This document shows, piece after piece, positions 52,896-62,257 of a DNA stretch of 64,000 nucleotides. The translations under genes and the position numbers were made by a program. The DNA comes from Roseobacter weihaiensis. GTDB taxonomy: Bacteria > Pseudomonadota > Alphaproteobacteria > Rhodobacterales > Rhodobacteraceae. How positions within the stretch are numbered: position 1 is the stretch's first letter; each line of letters begins with the position of its first letter. The notes beneath the pieces were generated by a model. It was not told where the DNA came from. It saw nothing but the letters and a program-made list of their open reading frames with translations, and ran no database searches. The DNA is taken from contig NZ_JACNMO010000004.1 of the NCBI RefSeq assembly GCF_020622345.1, positions 248,001 through 312,000 on the forward strand. Reading direction: 5' to 3'.

Positions 52896-55331
52896 ATGCA
52901 ACAGAAACTGATCGTCATCGGGGCCGGCATGGCCTCCGGGCGGGTGCTGGAACACCTGACGGAAGACGCGCACGATGCCTACGACATTACGCTCTTCAAC
53001 GCAGAGCCGCGCGGAAACTACAATCGCATCATGCTCTCTCCGGTGCTGTCGGGCGAGAAGACATATGAAGAAATCGTCACCCATGACGACGCTTGGTACG
53101 ATGAGGCTGCCGTCACCTGCCGCTTTGGCGAGCGGGTGGCGGCCATCGATACCGCCGCCAAGACCGTGACCGCTGAAAACGGCGATGTGCTGGCCTATGA
53201 CAAGCTGCTCTTTGGCACCGGCTCTACCCCCTTTATGATCCCGCTACCGGGCCATGATCTGGACGGCGTCATCGCCTACCGCGATTTGGAGGACACCCAG
53301 GCGATGATGGCGCTGGGGGCGGGCAACAAGGTTGTCGTGATCGGGGGCGGGCTCTTGGGGCTGGAGGCGGCGGCCGGCATGGCCGCGCGTGGCGTCGAGG
53401 TCACCGTGGTGCATATCATGGGCCACCTGATGGAGCGGCAGTTGGACGAGGCGGCAGGCTACCTTTTGCGCAAGTCGCTGGAGGCCAAGGGCATCACCAT
53501 CCTCTGTGGGGCCAATTCCAAGGAAATCCTCGGCGAGGATGGCAAGGTCCGCGCACTGATGCTGGATGATGGTACCGAATTGCCCTGCGACCTGCTGGTC
53601 ATGGCGGTGGGCATCCGGCCCAATGTGGCTCTGGCGCAGGAGGCCGGGCTGGCTGTGGGGCGCGGCATCCATGTGGACGACCGGATGCTGACCTCGGTCG
53701 AGGATGTCCTCGCCGTGGGCGAATGTGTGGAGCATGACGGTGCGGTCTTTGGCCTCGTCGCGCCGCTTTACGATCAGGCGAGGGTCGCGGCGCAGACCTT
53801 GCTGGGGAAAGAGGCGGCCTTCGTGCAAAAGAGCCTCTCCACCAAGCTGAAAGTGACGGGCTGTGACCTCTTCTCCGCCGGAGACTTTGCCGAAGGCGAG
53901 GGACGCGAGGACATCGTCTTTCGCGATCCGTCGCGTGGTGTCTACAAGCGCCTTGTGATCGAGAATGACCGGCTGGTCGGCGCGGTCATGTACGGCGACA
54001 CAGGCGACGGCAACTGGTTCTTCGGGCTGATCAAGGACGCCACCGATATTACCGAGATGCGGGAGACGCTGATCTTCGGCCCAGCCTATCAGGGAGGGTC
54101 CACCGCGGACCCGTTGTCAGCCGTTGCAGCCTTGCCGCCTGAGGCGGAAATCTGCGGGTGCAACGGCATTTGCAAATCCACCATCACCGACGCCATCGCC
54201 GCTGGCGCTACCGATCTGGGGGCGGTGCGCGCGACCACCAAGGCCAGCGCCTCCTGTGGCACCTGCACGGGGCTGGTGGAACAGATCTTGCAGGTCACGC
54301 TGGGCGACGATTTCCAGATGCCCGCCGTGCAAACCGTCTGCGGCTGTACTGAACTGAGCCACGAAGACGTGCGGCGGCTGATCAAATCGCAAGCGCTGAA
54401 GTCTCAGGCCGCGGTCTGGCAGGAGCTGGGCTGGCGCACCCCCAACGGCTGCCATGTCTGCCGCCCGGCGGTGAACTACTATCTTCTGGCGGATTGGCCG
54501 GTGGAGTATCAGGACGACCCGCAAAGCCGTTTTGTCAACGAACGCAAACACGCCAACATCCAGAAAGACGGGACGTTTTCGGTGGTGCCGCGCATGTGGG
54601 GCGGCATCACCAACCCCGACGAGCTGCGGGCGATTGCGGATGCGGCGGATAAATACAATGTGCCGACTGTCAAGGTCACGGGCGGCCAGCGCATCGACCT
54701 GCTGGGCGTGAGGGGGGAGGACCTGCCCTATATCTGGTCTGATCTGAACAAGGCGGGGCTGGTCTCGGGTCATGCCTATTCCAAGGGGCTGCGGACGGTG
54801 AAAACCTGTGTTGGCACGGATCATTGCCGCTTTGGCACGCAGGACTCCACCGGGCTCGGCATCAAGCTGGAAAAGATCCTCTGGGGGTCGTGGACACCGC
54901 ACAAGCTCAAGCTGGGGGTCAGTGGCTGCCCGCGCAACTGTGCCGAGGCGACCTGCAAGGACATTGGCATCGTCTGTGTCGATAGCGGCTTTCAGATCGG
55001 TATCGGCGGGGCCGCCGGCATGGATGTGAAAGAGACGCAATTGCTGGGACAGGTCGAGACCGAAGAAGAGGCGATCGCGGTCGTGATCGCCGTGACGCAG
55101 GCCTACCGGGAGGGCGGCAAATACCTCGACCGGATCTATAAATGGCTCGCCAAGGTAGGGCTGGACTGGGTGCAGGCGCAGGTGATGGAAGATCTGGAAA
55201 ACCGCAAGGCGCTGGTGGCGCGGTTCGAGCTGTCGCAGTCCATCTATCGCAAGGACCCCTGGGCCGAGCAGGCCAAGGAGGCCGAGCGCTTTGCCCCGAT
55301 TGCGGATCTGACGCTGGAGGCGGCGGAATGA
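52896..55331 (+). CDS. nirB: Assimilatory nitrite reductase, large subunit NirB
   Basis: An 811-residue NADH-dependent nitrite reductase (nitrite to ammonium, six electrons). N-terminal FAD/NADH domains (LIVIGAGMASGRVLEHL; VVVIGGGLLGLEAAAGM), two BFD-like [2Fe-2S] regions (CGCNGICKST with SCGTC; CGCTELSHED with GCHVC), and the C-terminal siroheme/[4Fe-4S] domain with CVGTDHC and GCPRNC. Start ATG 52896 has GGAG 8 bases upstream; GTG at 52893 or 52887 is possible. The stop overlaps nirD (ATGA). Confidence 0.97.
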   Translation: MQQKLIVIGAGMASGRVLEHLTEDAHDAYDITLFNAEPRGNYNRIMLSPVLSGEKTYEEIVTHDDAWYDEAAVTCRFGERVAAIDTAAKTVTAENGDVLAYDKLLFGTGSTPFMIPLPGHDLDGVIAYRDLEDTQAMMALGAGNKVVVIGGGLLGLEAAAGMAARGVEVTVVHIMGHLMERQLDEAAGYLLRKSLEAKGITILCGANSKEILGEDGKVRALMLDDGTELPCDLLVMAVGIRPNVALAQEAGLAVGRGIHVDDRMLTSVEDVLAVGECVEHDGAVFGLVAPLYDQARVAAQTLLGKEAAFVQKSLSTKLKVTGCDLFSAGDFAEGEGREDIVFRDPSRGVYKRLVIENDRLVGAVMYGDTGDGNWFFGLIKDATDITEMRETLIFGPAYQGGSTADPLSAVAALPPEAEICGCNGICKSTITDAIAAGATDLGAVRATTKASASCGTCTGLVEQILQVTLGDDFQMPAVQTVCGCTELSHEDVRRLIKSQALKSQAAVWQELGWRTPNGCHVCRPAVNYYLLADWPVEYQDDPQSRFVNERKHANIQKDGTFSVVPRMWGGITNPDELRAIADAADKYNVPTVKVTGGQRIDLLGVRGEDLPYIWSDLNKAGLVSGHAYSKGLRTVKTCVGTDHCRFGTQDSTGLGIKLEKILWGSWTPHKLKLGVSGCPRNCAEATCKDIGIVCVDSGFQIGIGGAAGMDVKETQLLGQVETEEEAIAVVIAVTQAYREGGKYLDRIYKWLAKVGLDWVQAQVMEDLENRKALVARFELSQSIYRKDPWAEQAKEAERFAPIADLTLEAAE

Positions 55332-55657
55332 CCTGGATGGACGTTGGCCACATCAACGATATCCCCTTGCGGGGGGCAAGGATCGTCAAGACGCCGCTGG
55401 GGTGTGTCGGGCTCTTTCGGACCGATGTGGCAGAGGTCCACGCGGCCTCGAACAGCTGCCCGCACAAGGGGGGGCCGCTCTCCGAAGGGATCGTACACGG
55501 CCAGAAGGTCACCTGTCCGCTGCACAACTGGGTCTTTGACCTCACCACCGGCGCGGCGGTCGGCGAAGAGGGTCGGATCGACATCTACCCGGTGCGTCTT
55601 GAGGCCGGGCGCATCCTGCTGGATGGCACCGCCCTGGGCAAGCGGAGTGCCGCGTGA
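55328..55657 (+). CDS. nirD: Assimilatory nitrite reductase, small Rieske subunit NirD
   Basis: A 109-residue Rieske-type protein. The cluster ligands are in SCPHKGGPL (C-x-H) and CPLHNWVF (C-x2-H), so a true [2Fe-2S] Rieske site is retained (in many NirD proteins it is lost). In Paracoccus the equivalent NasG carries electrons from the NADH-FAD nitrite reductase to nitrate reductase. The ATG at 55328 overlaps the nirB stop. An in-frame reading from 55142 belongs to another frame of nirB and is rejected. Confidence 0.95.
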   Translation: MTWMDVGHINDIPLRGARIVKTPLGCVGLFRTDVAEVHAASNSCPHKGGPLSEGIVHGQKVTCPLHNWVFDLTTGAAVGEEGRIDIYPVRLEAGRILLDGTALGKRSAA

Positions 55658-58287
55658 TGGACGGCAGCGACCTGCCCGAGACCAAGTCGACCTGCCCCTA
55701 TTGCGGCGTCGGATGCGGGGTGCTGCTGCGTCCCGATGGTCAGGGCAATGTCGCGGTGCGCGGCGATCCCGATCATCCGGCGAATTTCGGCAGGCTGTGC
55801 TCCAAGGGGACCGCTCTGGGAGAGACCGTGGGTCTGGGTGAGCGCCTGCTGCATCCGCAGGTGAACGGGCAGAAAGCCTCCTGGGAGGCGGCGCTGGCAA
55901 CGGTGGCGGACCGCTTTGGACGCACCATCAAGGACCACGGACCGGACAGCGTGGCCTTTTATGTTTCGGGGCAATTGCTGACCGAAGATTACTACGTTGC
56001 CAACAAGTTGATGAAAGGGTTCATCGGCTCGGCCAATATCGACACAAATTCAAGGCTCTGCATGGCCTCGACGGTTGCAGGGCAAAAACGCGCCTTTGGT
56101 ACTGACACCGTGCCGGGCACCTATGAGGACATCGACGCGGCGGATTTGGTGGTCCTTGTGGGCTCGAACCTCGCGTGGTGCCACCCGGTGCTCTACCAGC
56201 GGCTGCTGGCGGCGCGTCAGAACCGGGGCACCAGGATTGTCGTGATCGACCCGCGCCGGACTGCCAGTTGCGATCAGGCGGATTTGCATCTCGCCCTGGC
56301 GCCGGGCAGCGACGTGGCCCTGTTCAACTACCTGCTCACCCAGATTTATGAGGGCGGCTGCGTAGATGCGCGTTATCTCGAACATGTTTCGGGGTTCGAC
56401 GCCGCGCTGGAGGCCGCCTATGCCGATGACGTCCGCGTCACGGATCTGTCGCGCGCGCAAATCACCCGGTTTTGTGATCTGTGGATGCGACATGACAAGG
56501 TCGTGACGATCTTCAGCCAGGGCGTCAACCAGTCCAGCGCCGGCTCGGACAAGGTCAATGCCATCCTGAACTGTCATCTGGCAACCGGCCGGATCGGCAA
56601 ACCGGGGTGCGGGCCGCTTTCGGTGACCGGTCAGCCCAACGCGATGGGCGGGCGCGAGGTCGGGGGGCTGGCCAACATGCTGGCCTGCCATCTGGATCTG
56701 GAGAACGCCCGGCACCGGGCCGCCGTGCAGGCGTTCTGGGGCGCGGGCACCCTGCCGGCCGTCGCAGGCCTCAAGGCGGTCGACCTCTTTGAGGCAGTGG
56801 GCAAGGACCGGATCAAGGCGCTCTGGATCATCCACACCAATCCTGCGGTTTCGATGCCGGATGCGGATGCGGTGACCAAGGCGATTGCGGGATGCGACTT
56901 CACGGTTGTCAGCGACATCACCGCGCAAACCGATACCGCGCGGCTGGCAGATGTGGTCCTGCCCGCAACCGCCTGGGCGGAAAAAAGCGGGACGGTCACC
57001 AATTCAGACCGGACCATCAGCCGCCAGCGTGCCGTGCTGTCCCCTCCGGGGGAGGCGCGCGACGATTGGGCGATCCTGGCCGAGGTGGGGCGCCGGATGG
57101 GGTGGCCTGCCGCCTTCGACTATCAATCCCCGGCAGAGATTTTCCGCGAATACGCCACGCTCTCGGGGATCGCGGCCCGCTTTGGGCGCGATTTCGATAT
57201 CACCGGGCTGAAAGACATGGACGATCCGACCTATGACGCCATGGAGCCCGTCCGCTGGCCGGTCAGCACACAAAAAACCGCAGAGCGGTTCTTTGCGCGG
57301 GGCGGGTTCTATCACGCCGATGGCAAGGCGCGGATGCTGCCGCTGCGCTGGCGGGCCCCTGTTGCGGAAACGGGCCGGCGCTATCCCTTCCGTCTCAATA
57401 CCGGTCGCATCCGGGATCAGTGGCATACGATGACCCGGACGGCGCTGTCGCCGCGTCTGTCGGCGCATCTGGCCGAGCCTTACGTGGATATCCACCCGGA
57501 GGATGCCAAAATCCTCGGGGTCGGCACGGCCGAGATCATCCGCCTCAAAAGCCCGCAAGGCAGCGCGCTCTTGCGGGCCCGTGTGACGACAGCGCAGCGT
57601 CCCGGAGAGCTCTTTGCCCCGATCCACTGGACCGGGGAAACAGCCCCCTGCGCGCGGGTGGACACGCTTGTGGCCGCGGTCACCGACCCGGTGTCGGGGC
57701 AGCCCGAGAGCAAGGCTGCCGTGGTCGCAGCATCGCGTTTTGAGGCGGCATGGTATGGTTTTGCGGTATCCTCCAAACCGCTGTCCCCCAAGGCGGAGTA
57801 TTGGGCGCGCGCACGCACCACGGCCGGGTGGCGGGCAGAGCTGGCCGGGGCCACAAAGCCGCAGAACTGGGAGGCGGAAGCACGCAGGCTCTTTGGTCTG
57901 GCGGACGCTGAGGTGCAGTCTTTTGCCGATACCAGCCGCGGCGATCACCGCTTTGCCTTTCACGACGGCGGGCGGCTTTTGGCGGCGCTCTTTATCTCGC
58001 GCCAGCCGGTGGCGGTGATGCGGGACTATCTGGCCGACCGATCGGGCCAGAGCGTGCCGCAGGTGCTGACCGGCATGACGCCCGCCGATCACCCCGATCC
58101 CGGCCCGGTGCTCTGCGCCTGTCTGGGGGTTGGCGTGAACACGATACTGACCGCCATCGAACAGGATGGCTTGATGAGTGTCGCGGCAATCGGGCAGGCC
58201 CTGGGGGCAGGGACCAATTGTGGCTCCTGCAAGCCAGAGATCGCCGCGCTGCTGGCGAGCCGCGATGTGAAGGAAGCAGCCGAATGA
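55657..58287 (+). CDS. nasA: Assimilatory nitrate reductase, catalytic subunit NasA
   Basis: An 876-residue molybdoenzyme reducing nitrate to nitrite. N-terminal [4Fe-4S] ligands CPYCGVGC (13-20) and C-S-K-G near residue 47; Mo-bis-MGD domains with NSRLCMAS (active-site Cys), QGVNQSSAGSDKVN and GRIRDQWHTMTRT; a C-terminal BFD-like [2Fe-2S] region CACLGVGVN with NCGSC. No signal peptide, so cytoplasmic. No separate NADH reductase gene is present; electrons may come through NirB/NirD. GTG at 55654 is an alternative start. Confidence 0.96.
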   Translation: MDGSDLPETKSTCPYCGVGCGVLLRPDGQGNVAVRGDPDHPANFGRLCSKGTALGETVGLGERLLHPQVNGQKASWEAALATVADRFGRTIKDHGPDSVAFYVSGQLLTEDYYVANKLMKGFIGSANIDTNSRLCMASTVAGQKRAFGTDTVPGTYEDIDAADLVVLVGSNLAWCHPVLYQRLLAARQNRGTRIVVIDPRRTASCDQADLHLALAPGSDVALFNYLLTQIYEGGCVDARYLEHVSGFDAALEAAYADDVRVTDLSRAQITRFCDLWMRHDKVVTIFSQGVNQSSAGSDKVNAILNCHLATGRIGKPGCGPLSVTGQPNAMGGREVGGLANMLACHLDLENARHRAAVQAFWGAGTLPAVAGLKAVDLFEAVGKDRIKALWIIHTNPAVSMPDADAVTKAIAGCDFTVVSDITAQTDTARLADVVLPATAWAEKSGTVTNSDRTISRQRAVLSPPGEARDDWAILAEVGRRMGWPAAFDYQSPAEIFREYATLSGIAARFGRDFDITGLKDMDDPTYDAMEPVRWPVSTQKTAERFFARGGFYHADGKARMLPLRWRAPVAETGRRYPFRLNTGRIRDQWHTMTRTALSPRLSAHLAEPYVDIHPEDAKILGVGTAEIIRLKSPQGSALLRARVTTAQRPGELFAPIHWTGETAPCARVDTLVAAVTDPVSGQPESKAAVVAASRFEAAWYGFAVSSKPLSPKAEYWARARTTAGWRAELAGATKPQNWEAEARRLFGLADAEVQSFADTSRGDHRFAFHDGGRLLAALFISRQPVAVMRDYLADRSGQSVPQVLTGMTPADHPDPGPVLCACLGVGVNTILTAIEQDGLMSVAAIGQALGAGTNCGSCKPEIAALLASRDVKEAAE

Positions 58288-58345
58288 TCCTGCCTGCATC
58301 CCACCACCGCCCGCCAGCATATCGTTTCCTGAAAAGGGGTCTCTA

Positions 58346-59755
58346 ATGAAAAGCTTTCCCATGTTCATCCGCACCAGCGGTCGCCGAGTCGTGATTGCCG
58401 GCGGGAGCGAGCAAGCCGCGCAAAAAGCCCGGCTGATCCTCAAAACCGACGCACAGATCGTGATCGCAGCCCCGGAGCTTGACCCGGAGCTTGCGGATGT
58501 GATCCGCAGCGGGCGAGGCACATGGCACCGAGGGCCGATGACACCTGCGCTCTTTGAAGGGGCTGCCATGGGCTTTATTGCCACGGGCTGTCCGGGCATC
58601 GATGCCAGCCTGCATGCGCTGGCAGGCGAGGGGCGCTGCCCGGTGAATGTGGTGGACCAGCCCGCGCTCTGTGATCTGACGACGCCGTCGCTGGTGGATC
58701 GCGATCCGGTGGTGGTCGCCATCGGCACCGAAGGCACGGCCCCGGTGCTTGCCCGGCAGATCAAGACCAGGGTGGAGGAGATCCTGCCCGCCAACCTCGG
58801 CGGGCTGGCCGCTTTTGCGGGGCGCATGCGCCGGGCGGTGGCCCAGCGTGTCCCGCGCGCGCAGCGCCGGGCGTTCTGGCGCTGGGTCTTTGCAGAGCAG
58901 CCCCGGCAGCTCTGGGCAGGGGGGGCGGAACGGGAGGCCGCCCGCTCCATCAAGGCCGCCATCAAGGTCGGGGCCGCGCCGGATGCCGCGCGCGACGGAT
59001 CGGTGACGCTGATCGGGGCCGGGCCGGGGGCCAGGGACCTGCTGACCTTGCGCGCCATCGCCCGGTTGCAAGAAGCGGATGTGGTCTTTTACGACCGGCT
59101 TGTGGACGTGGAGGTGTTGGAACTGGCCCGCCGGGACGCGGAACGTGTCTATGTGGGCAAGGTCGTGGGAGCCTGTGCCTGGCCGCAAGACCGGATCAAC
59201 ATGTTGATTGTTGAGGAGGCCCGCAAGGGGCGTAACGTGGTGCGGCTGAAATCCGGGGATCCCGGCATCTTCGGGCGCGGCGGCGAGGAAATTGCCGCGG
59301 CCAAGGCCGCCGGGGTGCGGGTCGAGATCGTACCCGGCGTCACGGCAGCCTGTGCCGCCGCGGCGAGTGCCGGCATCAGCCTGACAGAACGGGGAATTTC
59401 AAACAAGCTGGTGCTTGCCACCGCCACCGGGGCCCACGGCGGTGTCCTGCCCGAAAGCGTCGATCTGACCGGCCCCGGCACCAGCACGGCGTTTTACATG
59501 GCCACGCGGCAATCCAAGGCGATTCAGGATGCGTTGTTGCGGCGCGGTGTGCCGGAAGACACCGCGTTCACCCTCGCGGTCGATGTCTCCAAACCCTCCG
59601 AACGGGTCTTTTCAGGCCAACTGCGCGACCTGCATGAACAGATCGCGGCGGAAGGTATCACGGGCTGCGCGATCATCCTTGTGACCTGGCCGCTGTCAGA
59701 AGCTGTCGCAGAAGAGGCGGCGGCAGAGACCTGCCTCTTGTCCATGGCTGTCTGA
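58346..59755 (+). CDS. cysG: Siroheme synthase CysG
   Basis: A 469-residue trifunctional enzyme making siroheme from uroporphyrinogen III. Residues 1-about 150 are the precorrin-2 dehydrogenase/ferrochelatase domain (RRVVIAGGSEQAAQKARLIL); about 210-460 are the uroporphyrinogen methyltransferase (VTLIGAGPGARDLLTLRAIA; EIVPGVTAACAAAASAGI). It supplies the siroheme of NirB, which explains its place at the end of the nas operon (58-base gap from nasA). AAAAGGGG precedes the ATG. Convergent with phnM, 9 bases away. Confidence 0.96.
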   Translation: MKSFPMFIRTSGRRVVIAGGSEQAAQKARLILKTDAQIVIAAPELDPELADVIRSGRGTWHRGPMTPALFEGAAMGFIATGCPGIDASLHALAGEGRCPVNVVDQPALCDLTTPSLVDRDPVVVAIGTEGTAPVLARQIKTRVEEILPANLGGLAAFAGRMRRAVAQRVPRAQRRAFWRWVFAEQPRQLWAGGAEREAARSIKAAIKVGAAPDAARDGSVTLIGAGPGARDLLTLRAIARLQEADVVFYDRLVDVEVLELARRDAERVYVGKVVGACAWPQDRINMLIVEEARKGRNVVRLKSGDPGIFGRGGEEIAAAKAAGVRVEIVPGVTAACAAAASAGISLTERGISNKLVLATATGAHGGVLPESVDLTGPGTSTAFYMATRQSKAIQDALLRRGVPEDTAFTLAVDVSKPSERVFSGQLRDLHEQIAAEGITGCAIILVTWPLSEAVAEEAAAETCLLSMAV

Positions 59756-59764
59756 GGGCTCCAT

Positions 59765-60958
59765 TCAGGCGACCCGCCGTCCCGCGCTCCATACGCCTTG
59801 CAGATGGTGGGTATCCGAAATGCGCCGGACGCGCACGATATCGGCGCGGTAGCCTGTCGACAGCTGACCGCGATCCTTAAGCCCAACCGCGCTTGCCGGG
59901 GTTTCGGAAACACAGCGCATGGCACGTGGCAGGTCATCCCACAGCTCTGCCAGTTTCAAAGCTGACAACAGCAGTGCGGCTGGCACATAGTCGGACGAGA
60001 CGATATCCAGCAGGCCCTGTTCTGCCAGTTCCAGCGCCGAGACGTTGTTGGAATGTGACCCGCCCCGAATGACATTGGGCGCGCCCATAATGATCGCGAT
60101 GCCCGCGTCCCGGCAGGCTTTTGCCGCCTCAAGCGTGGTTGGAAACTCCGCCAGCCGGATGCCGTAGCCCGCAGAGACCGCCACCTGTTGCGCGGTGGTG
60201 TCATCGTGGCTCGCCAGCACCGCTCCCAGACGGGCGGCCTCGGCCACGGCACCGGCCTCATGAGCGGCCCCAAACCGATGCTGCAGGCCTTGCAGAGTGG
60301 CGACATGGTCGATGAAATCCGCCTCGCTCATGTTGTTTTTGCCCATGCTATAGGCCCGCAGCTTGTCCATATCGCGGAACTGCCGCTGGCCGGGCGTGTG
60401 GTCCATCAGGCTGACCAGGCCGATGCGGTCCTGCGGGCCGAACTCCGCCAGTTCGTCCAGCAAGGTTTCAGAGCAGATCTCGGCCCGCAGATGCAGGTAG
60501 TGGCTGATCTTGAGCGCCCCGGTTGCGCGCAGGCCCAGCAGTTCAGAGGCCAGTGCACGGGCATATTTCCGATTCCGGCCCTTGCTCGTGGGGATCGAGC
60601 CCACGCGCATCGCGTCAAAGACGGTGGTGATCCCGGTCGAGGCAAGCTCGGCGTCATGGGCGATCAGCGCAGGCGCGTGCGGCCATTCAACGCGTGGGCG
60701 CGGCTCGATATGCCGCTCCAGATTGTCGGTGTGGAGTTCAACCAGCCCCGGTACCAGCAAATCACCGGCACAATCGGTTGCCCCGTATGGCACGCAAGCG
60801 GTTTCCTCAAGTGCGGCAATGGTGCTGCCCTGAACGGTGATCTGCCCGGTGATGACCCTGTCGTGCAGTACCACGCGGGCATTGGCCAGACAGAAAGAGG
60901 GCGTAGGGTCACCGTCGCTGATCTGTGGGGCGGGGGTTGGGGAAAGAGCCGAATTCAT
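59765..60958 (-). CDS. phnM: Alpha-D-ribose 1-methylphosphonate 5-triphosphate diphosphatase PhnM
   Basis: A 397-residue amidohydrolase-family enzyme that removes diphosphate from ribose 1-methylphosphonate 5-triphosphate in the C-P lyase pathway. The metal-binding and PhnM-specific segment is PGLVELHTDNLERHIEPRPR; LASHDDTT and MGAPNVIRGGSHSNN are further family blocks. The ATG at 60958 (MNSALSP) is chosen, as the preceding 44 in-frame residues lack family character. Last visible gene of the phn operon. Confidence 0.95.
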   Translation of the reverse strand: MNSALSPTPAPQISDGDPTPSFCLANARVVLHDRVITGQITVQGSTIAALEETACVPYGATDCAGDLLVPGLVELHTDNLERHIEPRPRVEWPHAPALIAHDAELASTGITTVFDAMRVGSIPTSKGRNRKYARALASELLGLRATGALKISHYLHLRAEICSETLLDELAEFGPQDRIGLVSLMDHTPGQRQFRDMDKLRAYSMGKNNMSEADFIDHVATLQGLQHRFGAAHEAGAVAEAARLGAVLASHDDTTAQQVAVSAGYGIRLAEFPTTLEAAKACRDAGIAIIMGAPNVIRGGSHSNNVSALELAEQGLLDIVSSDYVPAALLLSALKLAELWDDLPRAMRCVSETPASAVGLKDRGQLSTGYRADIVRVRRISDTHHLQGVWSAGRRVA

Positions 60959-61025
60959 GGGGCGGTACTCGCAATTTGCAGGATATGCCGGGTGGCGGGA
61001 TGCCTCAAGGGCGCAAAGGGGTTCA

Positions 61026-61574
61026 TTACCAGACCGCCTCGCGGGCCAGGGCGGCGCGGGCAGCGGCAACGGTCTCCTCCAGCGCGCCATCGTTGGAGAT
61101 TTGGATCATGGAAAGACCGGGGGGGATCGCGGCACCCGCCCGCGCGCGCCTGTCAGCGATGCCCTGCGGTGTTTCGCGGCCCCGGTGGCGCAGCCGGTCG
61201 GTCAGTGTCTCAGGCCGCGCGGTCAACTGCAACACGGTCAGCGTCTCAAAAACCTGTCCGGCCTCAACCAGCACGCCGCGCGACAGGTTGACCAGAAAGG
61301 ACTGGCCGCGATCTGCTTCCTGACGGATGGCTTCGGGGATACCGTAGGAAAGCCCGTGCGCGGTCCAATGCAGACAGAAGGCCTTCCCCTTGACCATTTG
61401 CGCAAAGGTCGCCGCATCCACCGTGTCATAGTCTTCACCGCCCATGTCACGTGGGCGTGTGATGACCCGGCGCACGATCTCAAGCGCGGGCACGGTCGCG
61501 CCGAGCGCCGCAATGACACTGTCTTTGCCGACACCTGACGGCCCGACGACAGCGATGACCCGCCCGGCCGTCAT
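61026..61574 (-). CDS. phnN: Ribose 1,5-bisphosphate phosphokinase PhnN
   Basis: A 182-residue P-loop kinase (guanylate-kinase fold) that makes PRPP from ribose 1,5-bisphosphate, the recycling step after C-P bond cleavage. Walker A GPSGVGKDS; RRVITRPRDMGGEDYDTVDA is the guanylate-kinase-like R-x-x-T-x-R-x-x-x-x-x-E-x-x-x-x-x-V motif. The start at 61574 overlaps the phnL stop by 4 bases. Confidence 0.93.
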   Translation of the reverse strand: MTAGRVIAVVGPSGVGKDSVIAALGATVPALEIVRRVITRPRDMGGEDYDTVDAATFAQMVKGKAFCLHWTAHGLSYGIPEAIRQEADRGQSFLVNLSRGVLVEAGQVFETLTVLQLTARPETLTDRLRHRGRETPQGIADRRARAGAAIPPGLSMIQISNDGALEETVAAARAALAREAVW

Positions 61575-62257
61575 GCCGCCTCGCGGGGAATGAAGGCGGA
61601 GAGATCGACCGCGCGGGTGCAAACCTTCGCGCGGGTGGGGACATTATGGAAAATACCGACGATGGCGGCACCGGGCGCCTTGGCCTCGTGGATCGGCGCC
61701 AGCACGACGGCGCGGTTGGCCGGATCGAGGCTGGCGGTGGGTTCATCCAGCAGCAAGGCGGGGTAGTCATAGGCAAAGTCGCGGGCAATCCTCACGCGTT
61801 GCTGCTCACCCCCGGAGAAAGTTGTGGGCGACAGACCCCAGAGTCTTTTCGGGATGTTGAGCCGTGCGAGCAAGTGTTCGGCCCGGTGCCGTGCCGCGAC
61901 CGGATGATGACCGACAGCCAAAAGCGGCTCAGCCACAACGTCAAGCGTCGGCACCCGCGGCACAACTCGCAGGAACTGGCTGACATACCCAAGCGTATGG
62001 CGGCGCAGGGTCAGGATATCCCGCGACGCGGCCTTGGCCACGTCAACCCCGCCCATGCAGATGCTGCCGCAGGCTGCCAGAGAACTGCCATAGATCATGC
62101 GCATCAGGGTGGATTTGCCCACGCCAGATGGCCCGGTCAGCGCTACACATTCGCCCGGCGCCACACCAAGGGTGGTCCCTTGCAAGACCGGAATTTCAGT
62201 GCCGCCCTGACTGTGCAGGGTAAAGGATTTGGAGACGTTTTCGATCCGGATCATCAT
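61571..62257 (-). CDS. phnL: C-P lyase complex ABC-type subunit PhnL
   Basis: A 228-residue ABC ATPase-like subunit. Walker A GPSGVGKST, signature FSGGEQQRV, Walker B ALLLDEPTASLD, switch-region GIFHNVPTR (His retained). PhnL binds the C-P lyase core in company with PhnK rather than a membrane transporter. The ATG at 62257 overlaps the phnK stop (ATGA); 62254 and GTG 62260 are nearby alternatives. A 4-base overlap with phnN follows. Confidence 0.93.
   Translation of the reverse strand: MMIRIENVSKSFTLHSQGGTEIPVLQGTTLGVAPGECVALTGPSGVGKSTLMRMIYGSSLAACGSICMGGVDVAKAASRDILTLRRHTLGYVSQFLRVVPRVPTLDVVAEPLLAVGHHPVAARHRAEHLLARLNIPKRLWGLSPTTFSGGEQQRVRIARDFAYDYPALLLDEPTASLDPANRAVVLAPIHEAKAPGAAIVGIFHNVPTRAKVCTRAVDLSAFIPREAA

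Noticed and set aside
57004-59058. 684-residue open frame on the minus strand across nasA and cysG
   Set aside because: Low-complexity Arg/Ala/Pro-rich composition, antisense to two clear enzymes; a usual artefact of GC-rich third positions.
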